From NCBI GenBank assembly GCA_964555845.1, contig CAZKUA010000001.1, forward strand, positions 62,001 to 126,000: 64,000 nt of DNA. The letters are read 5' to 3'. This DNA is from JALNXF01 sp964555845 (GTDB lineage Bacteria; Patescibacteriota; Gracilibacteria; BD1-5; UBA2023). The position numbers were made by a program, and so were the translations under genes. Shown here piece by piece: positions 1 to 11,600 of this stretch (position 1 is its first letter; every line of letters begins with the position of its first letter). The notes beneath the pieces are model-generated. The model searched no databases. It was not told the DNA's origin and saw only the letters and a program-made list of their open reading frames with translations.

Positions 1-334
1 CTGACAAATGATATACATAAGTAATTGGGCAAGAATGAGCTTTTACTCCTTCAAAATATCAATTCTCAAAAATATCATCATACACTCCCAAAAAAATCAA
101 CTTCCCAACATCGATATCAATTCCCAATTCCTCCTTCATTTTCCTCCTCACTCCCTCCTCAATTGTCTCACCCTTATAACGCATTCCACCCGGAATGTAA
201 TAAACTCACTTCAAAGGCTCGTTATTCCTCAACCCAAGCAAAATCTTCCCATCCCCATTCACAAAAATAACATCAACAGATGAGACTATTGAATTAGTAA
301 TTATTTGTTTGTATGTTTCTGGTTTTAGATGCAT
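1..334 (-). CDS. Nudix hydrolase, GDP-mannose mannosyl hydrolase-like (C-terminus outside window)
   Basis: The protein starts at the ATG read from 334 and runs off the window after about 111 residues. It opens with MHLKPETYKQI, then VIFVNGDGKILLGLRNNEP, and has a Nudix-box region GGMRYKGET followed by RRKMKEELGI. The first glutamate of the usual RE-U-x-EE core is a lysine here (RK). That departure, together with the N-terminal pattern, resembles the GDP-mannose mannosyl hydrolase (Gmm/WcaH) branch, which hydrolyses GDP-sugars. TGA encodes at least two conserved glycines. It follows the KAP NTPase gene by 25 bases and is probably cotranscribed with it. The family call is firm; the sugar-nucleotide substrate is inference from resemblance. 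Confidence 0.8.
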
Positions 335-359
335 AATGTTTGAGTTAAAAATGATATTA

Positions 360-2351
360 TTATGAAAAATATTTAATTAATTCTAAATTATATTCATAAT
401 CATTAATTATTTTTTTATATAATTCAGATTGAGCTGGATTAAATTCATAATCAGGATTATCTTTATTTGTTTCATCTTGTTTTAATGAAAGTAATGCACC
501 TTTATATTTATTTGATATTTCAGTATATTCACTCACTCAATTACTTGCGGAAATATTTCGAATATTAAGTCAAATAAATTCTAAAAAACTTTCATAAAAA
601 TATTTTTCGTTTAAATTTTGAAAAATAATTGGGCGATTTGGTGCAAAATATTTTTTATCCCGATTATTAATATTTTTAAATTTTCTTAATGATTCTTGAA
701 AAAATTTGTAATCTTTTAATTTAATATAATTAATTAAAATAATTTTTTCAAAATCTTCTTTTGTAAATTTTTTCATTTTATTACTCCATTCTGGTTTTTC
801 ATAATTTACCTGTAAAACAATATTAATTTGATTTAGTAATCTTTTTATAAATCTTAGATTTTCTTTTTCAAAAATGTTTTCAAACTTATTTATTATATAG
901 TCTACTATTTCAATTTTATTTTGATTTTCTATTTTAATTAAATCAAAAATTTCATTTATTTTTTTGAAGAAAAACTCTTCTAAATCTTCTTTTAATGGAA
1001 CAGGGACAAATCTCTCAATATTAATAATTTTTTCTAGGTATTTACTATCAAATCATTTAGAATCCATTACTTTTATAATATGCTCTTTATCATAAGATAC
1101 AATATAAATAATATTTTTAAAATTTCCTAAATTTTTTATTAAATTAAGCATAATAAGAATCTCACTAGGTTCACATCTATCTAGGTCATCAATAATTATA
1201 ACAAGTTTTTTTCATAACTTAACAAGTTTTTTTCAAATTTGATTTTTTACATCTTCTAATGTTTTTTCTTTAGAAAAAGATTTTAATATTTTAGGTATTA
1301 AACTTAAGTTACTATTAAGTCATTCAATTAATTTGAGATATTTAGCAAGTAATAAAGAAATATGTATTTCTCATAATACTGTAGATAAATCAAATAAATA
1401 ACTTTTAATTAAATCATTTTTTTCATAATTCCAAGGATTAAATCTATGTGTAATATAATTTGGATTTCAATCCAAATAATCTTTATCTAATAAATTAATT
1501 ATACTACTTTTTCATAATCACCATTCTCATATAATTCAAATACTATATGAATTTTCAAAATCCTTATTATCAATTCCATTGATAATATCATATATATTTT
1601 TAGCAAAATAATTATATCAAAAAATATCTTTTCAAATTGAAATTGGTTCATCTGAAATCAATTGAATATAATTTCATTTTATACTAAAGTTTTTAATTCA
1701 ATTAATATATTCTTTAAAATGATTTTTTTTATCTTTAGTCTTTTCAAAGATTTTTTTATATAAATTAAAATAATAAAATTTATTCTTCATATCCTCTTCC
1801 ATAGTTTCATAATTTTGTTTCATAATTAACGCTAATAATAGCAAAACTGAAATAAATCATACAAATAATGAGAAATTATAATAATCAAGATAATAATTCC
1901 TATAAAAGGGATAGGTTGATCACAATAAAAATAAAATAAAAAATGATTTCCATAAAACTATGTTTTTATATAAAAAATTAAAAATAAATTTTAAATTTAC
2001 TAATGAAATTAGTATAACTAGAAAATATGAAAAGAATTTATAAAAAATATTTTTTGGTATCTTTAAAAAGGTATTATGTAGTGTAAATATAGAGAAATCT
2101 ACACTAAAAATACTTTCATAAATAAAAAATAATAATAAAAAAATTATAAATATTATTAATATTGAATAATAAAATTCTTCAGTAAATCTTAAAAATTTAT
2201 TAACATAACTATTATTTTTTATTTTTCTAACCCAGAAATATATTCTAATTATTAACCAATCTAAAAATTCAAGAAAAGCATTAACTATTTTATAAAATAA
2301 AAATAATATATATCTAATAAAAATTAGTATTTGTTTAATTATATAATTCAT
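360..2351 (-). CDS. Membrane-anchored KAP-family P-loop NTPase
   Basis: This is a 663-residue protein when TGA is Gly. The first ~180 residues hold about four to five hydrophobic segments. A cytosolic ATPase follows, with Walker A GEWGLGKSS near residue 277-285 and Walker B VIIIDDLDRCEPSE near residue 390. The W before G in the P-loop and the DDLDRC motif are typical of KAP NTPases, which are membrane-associated STAND-like ATPases. KAP proteins usually insert their membrane helices inside the ATPase domain; here they precede it. The exonuclease gene ends 9 bases upstream and the Nudix gene starts 25 bases downstream, so the three look like one operon. The function of this protein is unknown. 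Roles in membrane signalling or phage defence are reported for relatives, but nothing here proves either. Confidence 0.85.
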
Positions 2352-2360
2352 ATTTAAAAG

Positions 2361-3098
2361 TTAAAAATTCAAATACCTCCCACATGTAAACCTCACATTT
2401 TCATCATCATTATTCTTGCCTAGCCACTCGAGATAGTTTCGGTCATTTTTGGCGATTTCGGCGAAGGTGGTTCATTTGTATTTACCGAAATTTATTTTTT
2501 TGAGTAGAATTGGGGAATTTGTGAGAGAAAGCATTTTGGAGATTATTTCTGAGTCTGAGCTAAGTGAGAATTTATCTTTGATTAGGGAGAAAAAATATTT
2601 AAAGATTTGTTTCATTACAAGGACATCAGACATTGCGTCGTGGGCTTTGAGATTTGGAAAGGTGATTCATTTTTCCATAAAATAGAATTTCAAAACATCT
2701 AATCTGTAGGTATTTTCAAACTCTTCTTCTTGGTCTTGTAGGAGATGTTTGGTAATTTGGAGAGTATCAATGAATTTATTTATTTTAAGTCAGGTTTTTG
2801 CAAGCATTCATATATCAAATTGGGCATTGTGCCCAACAAAAATCGTATCGTCTTTAATTTGTTCTAGGAGCTTGTATTCAGGAACTTGAGGGGAAAATAT
2901 AGGGAAATCCTTTATATCATTTTCCATAATACCGTGAGTAGCTTTTGAAATTAGTGAAATCTTAATAGTTCCATTGCTAAAAAATGAATTAACCTCATGC
3001 TCAATTTTTCAGTCAATTTCATTGATAAATCCCAGCTGAATAATAACATCCTGCTCCTGGATACCCGTAGTTTCTGTATCAATGAAAGTTAAATTCAT
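2361..3098 (-). CDS. DEDDh 3'-5' exonuclease with C-terminal DUF3820-like domain
   Basis: A 245-residue protein. The exonuclease fold of the DnaQ/epsilon superfamily occupies about residues 1-175. The metal ligands are visible in FIDTETTG near the N-terminus, GHNAQFD in the middle and HDAMSD towards the end. The last ~45 residues contain FGKYKGTTFAEIAKNDRNYL and then EWL, the pattern of the small DUF3820 domain often attached to bacterial DnaQ-like nucleases. It probably trims DNA or RNA 3' ends. It is the first gene of a leftward group with the KAP NTPase. The start is the ATG 137 bases from the divergent MazG-like gene. A second DEDDh exonuclease lies at 60904, so this one is not necessarily the replicative proofreader. 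Confidence 0.88.
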
Positions 3099-3235
3099 GA
3101 TAAATTTTTTAAAAAGTTGAATTTATTATAAGAATTTTATTGTGGAATACAAGATAATATTTGAAATATAAAAAAGTTTTGCCTTCAAATATTTTATTCA
3201 TAGAATAGGAAATATTAATTTCTAATTAAATTTTT

Positions 3236-3568
3236 ATGGATATCAAACAAGCTCAACAAAAAATAAAAGATTTGCTCTGAGAATTGGAGCATCCAAGATT
3301 GGCTTCATTTATAGCTTTAACTGAAGAAGTATGAGAAGTAGCTGATGAGATTATGAAAAGTGAAATATATGAGGAAAAAGATAATAATGAGGATATAAAA
3401 GCTGAAATTGCTGATGTGTTTGTATGTGTTCTGGAATTAGCTAATGTCTATAACTTTGACCTTGGAGAAGAATTTGAGAAAAAAATTAGAAATCTAGAGC
3501 CAAGAGCTAAAGAATGGAAAATTAGACTTAAGGATTTGATGGCAAAGAAAAGGGAGAAATTGGATTAA
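3236..3568 (+). CDS. MazG-like nucleotide pyrophosphohydrolase
   Basis: A small 110-residue all-alpha protein. The metal-binding pattern of the MazG/dUTPase superfamily is present: an EExxE-type helix (TEEVGEVADE, about residues 28-37) and a later ExxD helix (KAEIADVFVCV). The length fits single-domain MazG-like proteins, which hydrolyse NTPs or dNTPs to the monophosphate and pyrophosphate and can act as housecleaning enzymes. One TGA falls in LLGELEHPRL, where Gly is expected. The gene stands alone, divergent from the exonuclease, with 151 bases of AT-rich sequence after it in which I see no gene. The exact nucleotide substrate cannot be told from sequence. Confidence 0.85.
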
Positions 3569-3719
3569 ATATTATTTCTTGAATACCTCAATTATAACCC
3601 CCTTTTAGGATCATATCAAAAAATTACAAGCATATGTGTTAATATTTTGCTTAACAAAAATTAGAAAATTTTTAAAAAATAAATATACTAAGGTAAATTT
3701 ATTTTTATCTGGTAAAAAA

Positions 3720-4337
3720 ATGCGTAAAAATCATGGTTTTACAGTTGTGGAGATGGTTATAGCGATGACTATATGAAGTATGATTATGCTTTGAATTAGC
3801 TATTTTATTGGTGAAATAAATTCAAAAATTATCTCGTCTCAGAATAAGGGAAATCTCTATACCTGAGTTAATGATTTTATTGACAAGATTTGAGTGAAAA
3901 AAAATCTATACTGAAGTTCGGCTATTTTGACACAAAATCAGAATTATAATGCTTTGCTTATGACTAATAAAGAGCAAAATGGCGGAATTCTTATCTGAGT
4001 TGTAAATAATAGTAAAACTTCTCCAAATTATCTAAAGCTAGATCCTATTTGAAATTATGGAATTTATGAAAATAAAGTACTGGGAATAAGGCAGTTGACA
4101 CAAAATCAAGTATGAGATATTATGACTAATTCATGAAATATTTACAATATTGAATTTTTTGAAGATAATTTATTTCCAAGTTTATTTGTAAAATCATTTA
4201 ATCTAATTTGATATAATTCCTGAGCCATAGTTGAGGCAAAGATAACATTTTATGAATCATTTTTGTCGGGATATTTATGAAAAGAACTTGATAAAGTGCC
4301 AGAAAATAAAATTTATGATATAACTCTAAATTTTTAA
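3720..4337 (+). CDS. Type IV pilin-like / pseudopilin protein
   Basis: This 205-residue protein begins MRKNHGFTVVEMVIAMTI, a class III (type IV pilin) signal. Prepilin peptidase would cut after Gly6, leaving Phe1 and the usual Glu5, and a ~20-residue hydrophobic helix follows. The globular part has no motif I recognise. The length suggests a minor pilin or a GspJ/PilW-type pseudopilin. The next gene starts 5 bases downstream and also has a hydrophobic N-terminus, so the two probably form one pilus-tip or pilus-assembly unit. No pilus ATPase, platform protein or prepilin peptidase is in the window, so the rest of the machine must be elsewhere. Confidence 0.82.
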
Positions 4338-4342
4338 TAAAT

Positions 4343-5500
4343 ATGATTAAAAATAACAAATGAAATACTCTAATTTATGCTATAATTCTTGTAAATATAG
4401 CCATTGTAATAATGTATATTGTGCTTAATAAATCAAATTATTTCTCAAATTCTCTTAGTATGCAAAATTATAATATTAAATTAAATGAGAATCTCAGAAA
4501 TAAAGCTACAAACTCACTAAAATATGAAACATATCTGAATACTAATTGAAGCGGATTTGTAGATACTATAACTTGTCCTTCTGATATTACATTAAGTGGA
4601 ACTACTTTAACTTGAACAATTTCACAAACTATTCCCTATTTTGACACAAATTCAAAAATTCTAACATGCTCTTGATCTAATGCTTCTTGAAGTTTAATAC
4701 TTACTTACAATGCTTCATTTAGCTGATTTACAGAGGCTTCCTATAATAATTTTACAGGAAGTCTTTATGAATCTTGATTGTATTATACTTGAATATTAAA
4801 TGATCCAGATTTAAGCCAAGTTTCATTTACAGGAAGTGATATTTACTCGGGAATTGATAGTAATTTTAACTCTGATAATTATAAAATAAATTCAACTGGC
4901 TGAGTTAATTATCCTGACAATTATACGGATGATGATACTCTTGCAAGAAAAACAATCTACTGATATATAAATAGTGACAAGACATTTTCAAATATTTTCT
5001 GGAATAATTATAAGACAAATGAATATATTAGAAATAACCCAAACAATTATGATACCAAAAATGTTGTAATATGAAATACTTCAAGTGGAATTTTGTTTTT
5101 GGATGTGAATTTTCCTTATTCTCTCAAAATTATAGAATTTAACAAAGATAATTTTATTCAAAAAAATGAACTAGTAAAATTAAGACAATGGACTTGAAAT
5201 TGAGCTTCTTGAAGCTGATACCTAGCACTAGATTGAAACGATTTATTGACATTAAAGACACTAAGCTCAAGTGGAATGATTTTTGATTTTAAAAATAAAA
5301 ATTATGCAATTTTCCTAGCTTATAATTCTAGTAATATTCCTACAACTCTATTAAAATTTAGATTAACAGCAGAAAACGAGAACTGACTTGGTGTTTATAT
5401 TAATCCAATAAATGACAGCAATAGTGAAAATATTAGATATTTATGAAGTGATATAATTATTGATAATGGTAAATATATCAGCAAAATTACGGAATATTAA
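4343..5500 (+). CDS. Pilus-associated protein with N-terminal membrane helix (PilX-like position)
   Basis: A 385-residue protein. It starts MIKNNKGNTLIYAIILVNIA, where a Gly precedes a hydrophobic stretch of about 20 residues, as in PilX/PilC-operon minor pilins. The canonical Glu5 is absent. The remainder is rich in Ser, Thr, Asn and Gly with many TGA-encoded glycines, as expected of an extracellular beta-rich domain. It sits 5 bases after the pilin-like gene and the two are likely cotranslated. Its stop codon overlaps that of the convergent yidD by four bases (TTAA). I do not recognise the extracellular domain. Pilus assignment rests on the N-terminus and the neighbour. Confidence 0.65.
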
Positions 5501-5745
5501 TTTTTTTTATCCACTGGATCATAACCTCATTTTCCCCAAGGATTACACCTTAAAATCCTCCGAGTTCATTTAATTAATCCAACTCACACTCATTTTTTTT
5601 CAATAGATTCCTTCATATAATCGCTACAACTCGGGATATGTCTGCAATATGGAGGTTTATTCGCGGATCTAGCCCAGATACTATGATCTGGACTTAAGTA
5701 TTTCTGATAAAGTGAAATTAATCAAATAAGTGATTTTTTTAGCAT
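5497..5745 (-). CDS. yidD: Membrane protein insertion efficiency factor YidD
   Basis: An 82-residue protein seen only with TGA as Gly. After a short hydrophobic start (MLKKSLIGLISLYQKYLSP) come the family hallmarks PPYCRHIPSCSDY and RRILRCNPWGKGGYDPV, including the conserved cysteines of the YidD family (C-x6-C spacing and a later RC-x-PW). YidD is thought to assist YidC and Sec in inserting membrane proteins at the cytoplasmic face. The gene is convergent with the pilin-like gene, and their stop codons overlap. No rpmH, rnpA or yidC is nearby, unlike the usual arrangement. Length and motifs fit the family well. Confidence 0.9.
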
Positions 5746-5874
5746 AATTTGTAGGTTTTTGTAAAAAATGGTTTAGTCCTATTATATAATTAAATAAGAG
5801 AATGTAAAGTGAAGAAAAATAGAAATATTGTATTTTTAAAAAAATTGTTATAATCAGTAAAATAAGTTATTAAA

Positions 5875-8121
5875 ATGGAAGAAGAGAAAATCAATATAAT
5901 AAACGATATAATCTGAAATGAAGATGGGAAAAGTTATCCTGTTAATCTTTTTGAATTCTTCCCGAAGGCTAATTTAAAGGCAATTTTGCATAATAATGGG
6001 AATATTTTTAATGATGTTAAATTTATAATAAATACTAAAAAAATTAATTTAACGAAGAAAAAGAGACTTTCTGTTGGCAAGCTGAAAAATAAGAATTTTT
6101 ACGATATAATAGGGAAGAAATTAAACAAACTCAAATTAAAAGAAGTTCTAAAATTTAAGAAAGAAAGAATTTTAATTAATCCTCTTTGTATCACGACCCC
6201 ACTGCCAGAATTAAGCTATAATTCACTTGATATTAGGCAATTAAAAGAATCTCCAATTTTTAAGACTTATCCTGATATTTATCAAGTTAAAAGACCTTCA
6301 GTTAAAAAATATATTAAAAAGTTAAAAAATATTAAAAATATATCAGAAAATATCTATAAAAAACACAAAAGTTTCTTTCATAGATGAGCTGTAGCTTGAT
6401 TTATTGCTTTTATAATTTCAGTGTCGCTGGTTTTGATTTGAATCTGATTTAAGAATTATATACAAGCGGAAGTTATTGATTCTTATCAGAAAATCTATAG
6501 TTTTAAAAATCTAAGAAGTTGAGAAGAAATCAAAAATGAGGCAAAAAAAGTAAAAAGAAAATTAAGTATATTGAGTTTCCTTTTCGCTCCAGTGAATGCA
6601 CTTTGAAATAATATTCTTTATAAGAATGATGATATTATTCTGGCTAATAATGTGATAAAATGAGGAACTCAAATTTGAGATATTATGGTAAATATCTGAC
6701 AAATTTATAGTGATTTTGAAGAAGAAGTAAAAGTAAATAAAGATTTAACTTGAATAAAAAAATTACAAAATATTAAAATTACAACGTTCCTTAAAAATGA
6801 AAATCCCTATATTTTAAATATTAAAGAAAGTCTAAACAATGCTATTACCTATTATTCAAAAATAAATTCGCTTCCTGATAAATCTCTAAATTCTAAATTC
6901 CAACTTGTTATGGAAAATCTCGTGAAATCCTCATCAATTCTGGATTATTACATTGCTAATGAAGATATTTTACTAGAAATTCTCTGAGATAAAAAACCTG
7001 TAAGATACTTGATTTTAAACCAAAACAAAGATGAAATTAGGGCAAATTGAGGATTTCCAGGAAGTGTAATAACACTCGAATTATACAAATGAAATATAAA
7101 AAACTATGATAAAAAGGATGTATATTATTATGATTGGCATATAACTCCATACAGAGAAACTCCCCCAGAATGACTTAATATAATTTCTCCAAATCATGGA
7201 CTAAGAGACGCTAATTATTTACCAATTTTTAGAGAAAGTGCTGAGAAAATTAATTTCTTCTATGAGAAATGAGGTTGATCATCACTTGATTGAGTAATAG
7301 CGATAAATCAGGGATTAGTGGAAGATTTCTTGAAAAAATATTGAAGTGTAAGAATGGATGAAATAAATCTAGATGTGACGAGCTCAAATTTCTCACTTAT
7401 TATGTCGACTCTGGTGGAAAATAAGTTTCAAAAGGTAATTTCTCCAAAAGATATATTATTTAAATTTTGAGATAAACTAGAAAAAAAACTCCTAGAGAAA
7501 AAGGATTTTATAGGTTATATTGACATTATTTTAAATAATTTTATCACAGGTGAAATTCTAATTGCCTCAAGAAATCCTGATATTGAAAACTTTATTAAAA
7601 AATATACAACTTCAGAAAACTGGCTTAAAGATGAGTGAAATTGGTTTTATCCAGTATTTACTTCTATTTCTTGAAATAAATCAGATAGATATATATCCCG
7701 CGTTTTTAACCTTAAAACCACTGTAAACTCTGATTGTTCTATACTAAATTCGCTAAATTTAACTTCTACTCATAATTTTTGAGAAAAACAAATTGCTGAA
7801 ATTAGAACAATTTTAGATGATTTAAAAATCACAGATAATGCTGAAAGAGACAGATTAATGACAATTGAGTGATGAGCTGAAAATAGACAATTTGTGAGAG
7901 TTCTAGTACCAAAATGAACCGAGCTTATAACAAAAATTCCAAATGTAAACCTAGACTCATCTAATCCAAACTACGATTTTATAAAATTCTATCTAAATAC
8001 TCCTGTATGAGAAACTTCACAAACAAATTTTGAATATATAACTCACCCAAAAACCTGCACCACCAAGACAAATTTCTACCGCCAAAGTGGACTTACAAAT
8101 TATAAAATTAATATAAATTAA
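5875..8121 (+). CDS. DUF4012-domain membrane protein
   Basis: A 748-residue protein. A basic N-terminal region of about 165 residues is followed by one strong transmembrane helix (FIAFIISVSLVLIGIG), after which the chain is probably extracytoplasmic. The extracellular part contains NQNKDEIRANGGFPGS near residue 380, the signature of DUF4012, a family common in Actinobacteria and CPR genomes and often found near exopolysaccharide genes. Its biochemical role is not established. Topology (short cytoplasmic domain, one helix, large outer domain) is similar to that of LytR-CpsA-Psr enzymes, but I see no sequence evidence for that activity. A hairpin follows the stop, and ybeY starts 68 bases later. 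Confidence 0.82.
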
Positions 8122-8137
8122 TTTTATAATTTGTCTT

Positions 8138-8160
8138 GTTCCCACGCTTCGCGTGGGAAC
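8138..8160 (+). terminator. GC-rich hairpin between DUF4012 gene and ybeY
   Basis: GTTCCCACG and CGTGGGAAC form a perfect 9-bp stem around a CTTCG loop, or a 10-bp stem with a 3-base loop. It stands out in very AT-rich surroundings and lies 17 bases after the upstream stop codon. No clean T-run follows immediately, though TTTTTATTATTT occurs about 9 bases later, so termination is likely but not certain. Confidence 0.5.
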
Positions 8161-8189
8161 TTCGAACATTTTTATTATTTTAAATTAAT

Positions 8190-8630
8190 ATGTTTAAATA
8201 CCGCCTTATAAATAAACCAAAAGATCTTAAATTAAAGAAAGAAACTCTTGAATTAATTTTTGGAAGTGTCTCTCTAAATATCTCAAAAATCCAAAATTGA
8301 ACTCTAAATATTGTATTTGTAGATGATACTAAAATAAAAGAATTAAATAAAAATTATAGAAATAAAAATGAAGTAACTGATGTTCTTAGTTTCCATTATT
8401 TTGAGGATTTCACGCTCTTAAAACAAAGAGAAATTGCCTGAGAAATAATTCTCTCACAAAGTAAAATAATCTCACAAAGTAATGAGTATTGACTTACTAA
8501 GGAGCAAGAAACCTATAAATTAATAACACACTCAATCCTCCATATTCTTGGTTTTGACCATGAAAGTGATAAGGATTATACGAAGATGAGTAAGGAGGAA
8601 AAAAAGATTTTAAAATTACTTTCTATTTAG
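8190..8630 (+). CDS. ybeY: Endoribonuclease YbeY (rRNA maturation factor)
   Basis: A 146-residue protein, the usual size for YbeY. The metal-binding motif HSILHILGFDHESD, with three histidines in the H-x3-H-x5-H arrangement, is near residue 118-128. The conserved N-terminal signature is also there (NKNYRNKNEVTDVLSF). YbeY is a zinc-dependent single-strand endoribonuclease needed for 16S rRNA 3'-end processing and ribosome quality control. TGA-encoded glycines occur in the conserved AGEI segment. Its last 8 bases overlap the end of the convergent macroglobulin gene (sequence CTATTTAG), so both stop codons lie in the same 8 bases. Confidence 0.93.
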
Positions 8631-11600
8631 TAACTCCTATTAATTTCCCTTTATTTCTTCAGAAAACCTCGCTTTTGTAGAACTCAGAGATTTGAGATGG
8701 TTTGAGGTTAAAATCTCATTTGTGGGTAATTCTAATTACATAGTTAAATTCATAAAGTCATGAATCCATCCTAGAAGCAAATCCGAAGTATCTGTCATCT
8801 CTAAATTCCTCTCTATCAAAGAAATTAGTAAATTTCAAGCTTTTATTTTCTGTAGATAAATTAGTATTAACAAGCTCACATCAGGCTGGAATAAATCACT
8901 CAAATGCAACCTGGTCTCTTGGCTCTGCTGTAACGACTTTATTGTAAGCGAGAATTAATTGTCCAACTTTAAAATCTCTTACTTCGTTTAAATATTCTGT
9001 AGTATTTTTAGGATATTTTAAATCTTTGTAATCGATAGTTCAACTCATATAATTTACCCATTCAAGATTTTTAAGATTTTCGATTTTGCGATAAGCATTA
9101 TAATCAAAATAAGTTTGCTCTAGATAAAATCCTTCATCGCGTGGAATTACTTTTTCAATTGGTAAGAAATAGCTTAGAGATAAATCATAATAAACACTTC
9201 AGTTTCACTGCTTATTTATAACAAAATCATTTTGCGTCTTTAGTTTATTTCACTCAATAATTTTAGTAAATATTTCTAGTTTATTTTTATCATCTATATT
9301 TTTCTCATCAATAAGGTCAGAATTTAGAAGTAATTTTATATTTGACTTAATATTTTTGAGTTCTCCAGAGCTTACTATATATTTTGTCATATTTTTTATC
9401 GCATAATTATTTTCCTGGGTCGACCCAAAAGATCAATCTTTTTTCTCAGAAATTATCCATCTATTCATATTATCAATAATTTGAGATATATCCTTGAAAT
9501 TATCAAGTCACAAATTTGAAACAGCTCCGATAAAATTTGTAGTATTTAGAATTCTTGAATTATAGCTATCTTTTCAGAGAAATGCTCATCTAGGATGATA
9601 CACAATAAATTCTCAAATCATATTATTAACAAGCTCTACTGCTTGAGTTTTTAGAGTTTTTTTATCTCACTCGCTAATATTTTTGTTTTTTGTAAGCTTG
9701 GCTATTACATCTACTTTTGAGATTTTTGTAGATAATTCTTCTTTTTTGGTATCTAATAATTTCCACATTTTATAAGCTTCATAATCATTTGGATCATAGC
9801 TTAAAATTGCAGAAATTACATCAAGTCTCTCAGTCTCTGGATATTTACAGAAATTATTATAATAGTCAGGATTACTACATCACTCTATTTTATTCGCATA
9901 AAATCTAGTTTTTAGGTAAGATACAGCACTTTTAATTGATTTATCATTTATAGTATAACCAATTGACTTTATCTCACTCATTCCGTCAACTACCATAGAA
10001 GTTAGATGAAAATCAGCTGGAGCGTTACTTGGCTCATTTGTCCAATATCAGAATCATAGAGAATTTTTTTGGAATGTAATAGATTCGGCTATAAAGTTTT
10101 TTATAATTTCATCCTCTGAAATATTTTTATATCAAGTATCTCCATCTACCCACACTTTTACCATTTTCTTAGTTAAATCAAATGGAAGTCAAGCGCTTGT
10201 ATATAATTTTTTAATATAGACATTTGGCAGGATTGCAGATTGCTTTTGTTCGATACATCCATAAGGGAAATTAGCTAAGAAATCAATTCCACTTGTAATA
10301 TTTGATAAAATAGTTGGTGAGAAATTTATAGTAAGCTTAGCGGAGCTTAAAATAGTATTAGTTAAGTCTATTTTTTCAGTGTAGCTCACTTTATCAGTCT
10401 TTCCAACAGTTGCAACAGTTTCTTTTGTTGAAGTTTCTTCTATTGGCAAGAATTTCTCTATTTCATCAGAATCTTGAGTATCTTTTGAAACTGCTTTTAT
10501 AGTAAGCTTTGAAGTAGGATTAGTAAGAGAAGAAACTCAAATATCTTTTACTTTTACTCTAAATTCTACAGTTTTTTGTTCTCAATTATTTATTTTAATC
10601 TCTTGAGATGAGTTTTCTATATCAATATTTTCTCAAGTTAGACTCACCGTGAAAATAGAATTTTTTCCAGTTTTGTTAAATACCACTGGGGATAGAACAA
10701 TTGTATCATTTGAGCCAAGAAATCTAGGAACATTTTCATTAATTATTACTTTTTGGGTGGTAACTATGGTTGCCTCTCAGACTCAAATTTTGTTATCCAG
10801 TGGAGTTGATGCTACACTTTCTATTACCCAAGTTGTGAGATTATCAGGAAGTGCGTCAGTTGTAATTGTAGCCTTTCAATTAGCATCTGTCGTGTAATCT
10901 GCTTGCCAAAAAGCTGTATCTTTAAATACTCACCTTTTTTTCTTAGAATCTCATCATTTCGCTCATTCTCAGGCTCATCATTTTTCTCCATCACTTATAT
11001 CTTTAATTTCCAATTTTTCTACCAGATTTAATAATGACAAATAAGTATTAACTCCGAGATATCTCTTCATTTCATAGAAAAATGCAAATGGATTTTTCTT
11101 AGGATTTCATTTTAAAGCCAGCAAACTCTCGTCAACTATTGACACACTTCCGTTTGCGTATGGAATTGGTTTTCCATCAATATCGGTTGTTTTGATGTTT
11201 AATATTACCTTTTCTCCGGGTTTATAGTGATTTTTAGCGGGCGCGATACTTACTTTTAATTTTTTGTAATCAGTGACTACTTTTACGACGCTTAATGCTC
11301 TTTTGTAGATTGGGAGCGGATTAGATCAAGATTTTCAAATTAGAAATACTTTCACATAAAAATTTGGATAATAAGTATCTTTAATTGGAATACTAATTCT
11401 CTCTCCAGTAGATTTGATATCTTGTGTGAAATAATCTAGGATTCCATTATCTTTTTCAACTGTTACAAACATTTTTCAAGTCGAAACTGGAGATTTTAGA
11501 GTGAAATTAGCTGTGTCTCCGACTTTTAAAATACTTTTATCAGCAACTAAATCAGTCACACTATTATTTCAATCTCACCAATAAAATACCTCTTCTCAGC

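Noticed and set aside
8..283. Standard-code ORF on the + strand at the window start
   Set aside because: It is antisense to the Nudix hydrolase frame, which has clear motifs and uses TGA as Gly.
5829..5854. Promoter before the DUF4012 gene (TTGTAT and TATAAT)
   Set aside because: The TATAAT is good but the spacing is only 14 bases, and in sequence this AT-rich such matches are expected by chance.
10649..10897. Several 60-100-codon + strand ORFs across the macroglobulin region
   Set aside because: They are shadows of the minus-strand macroglobulin gene, with no motifs and no gene-like starts.
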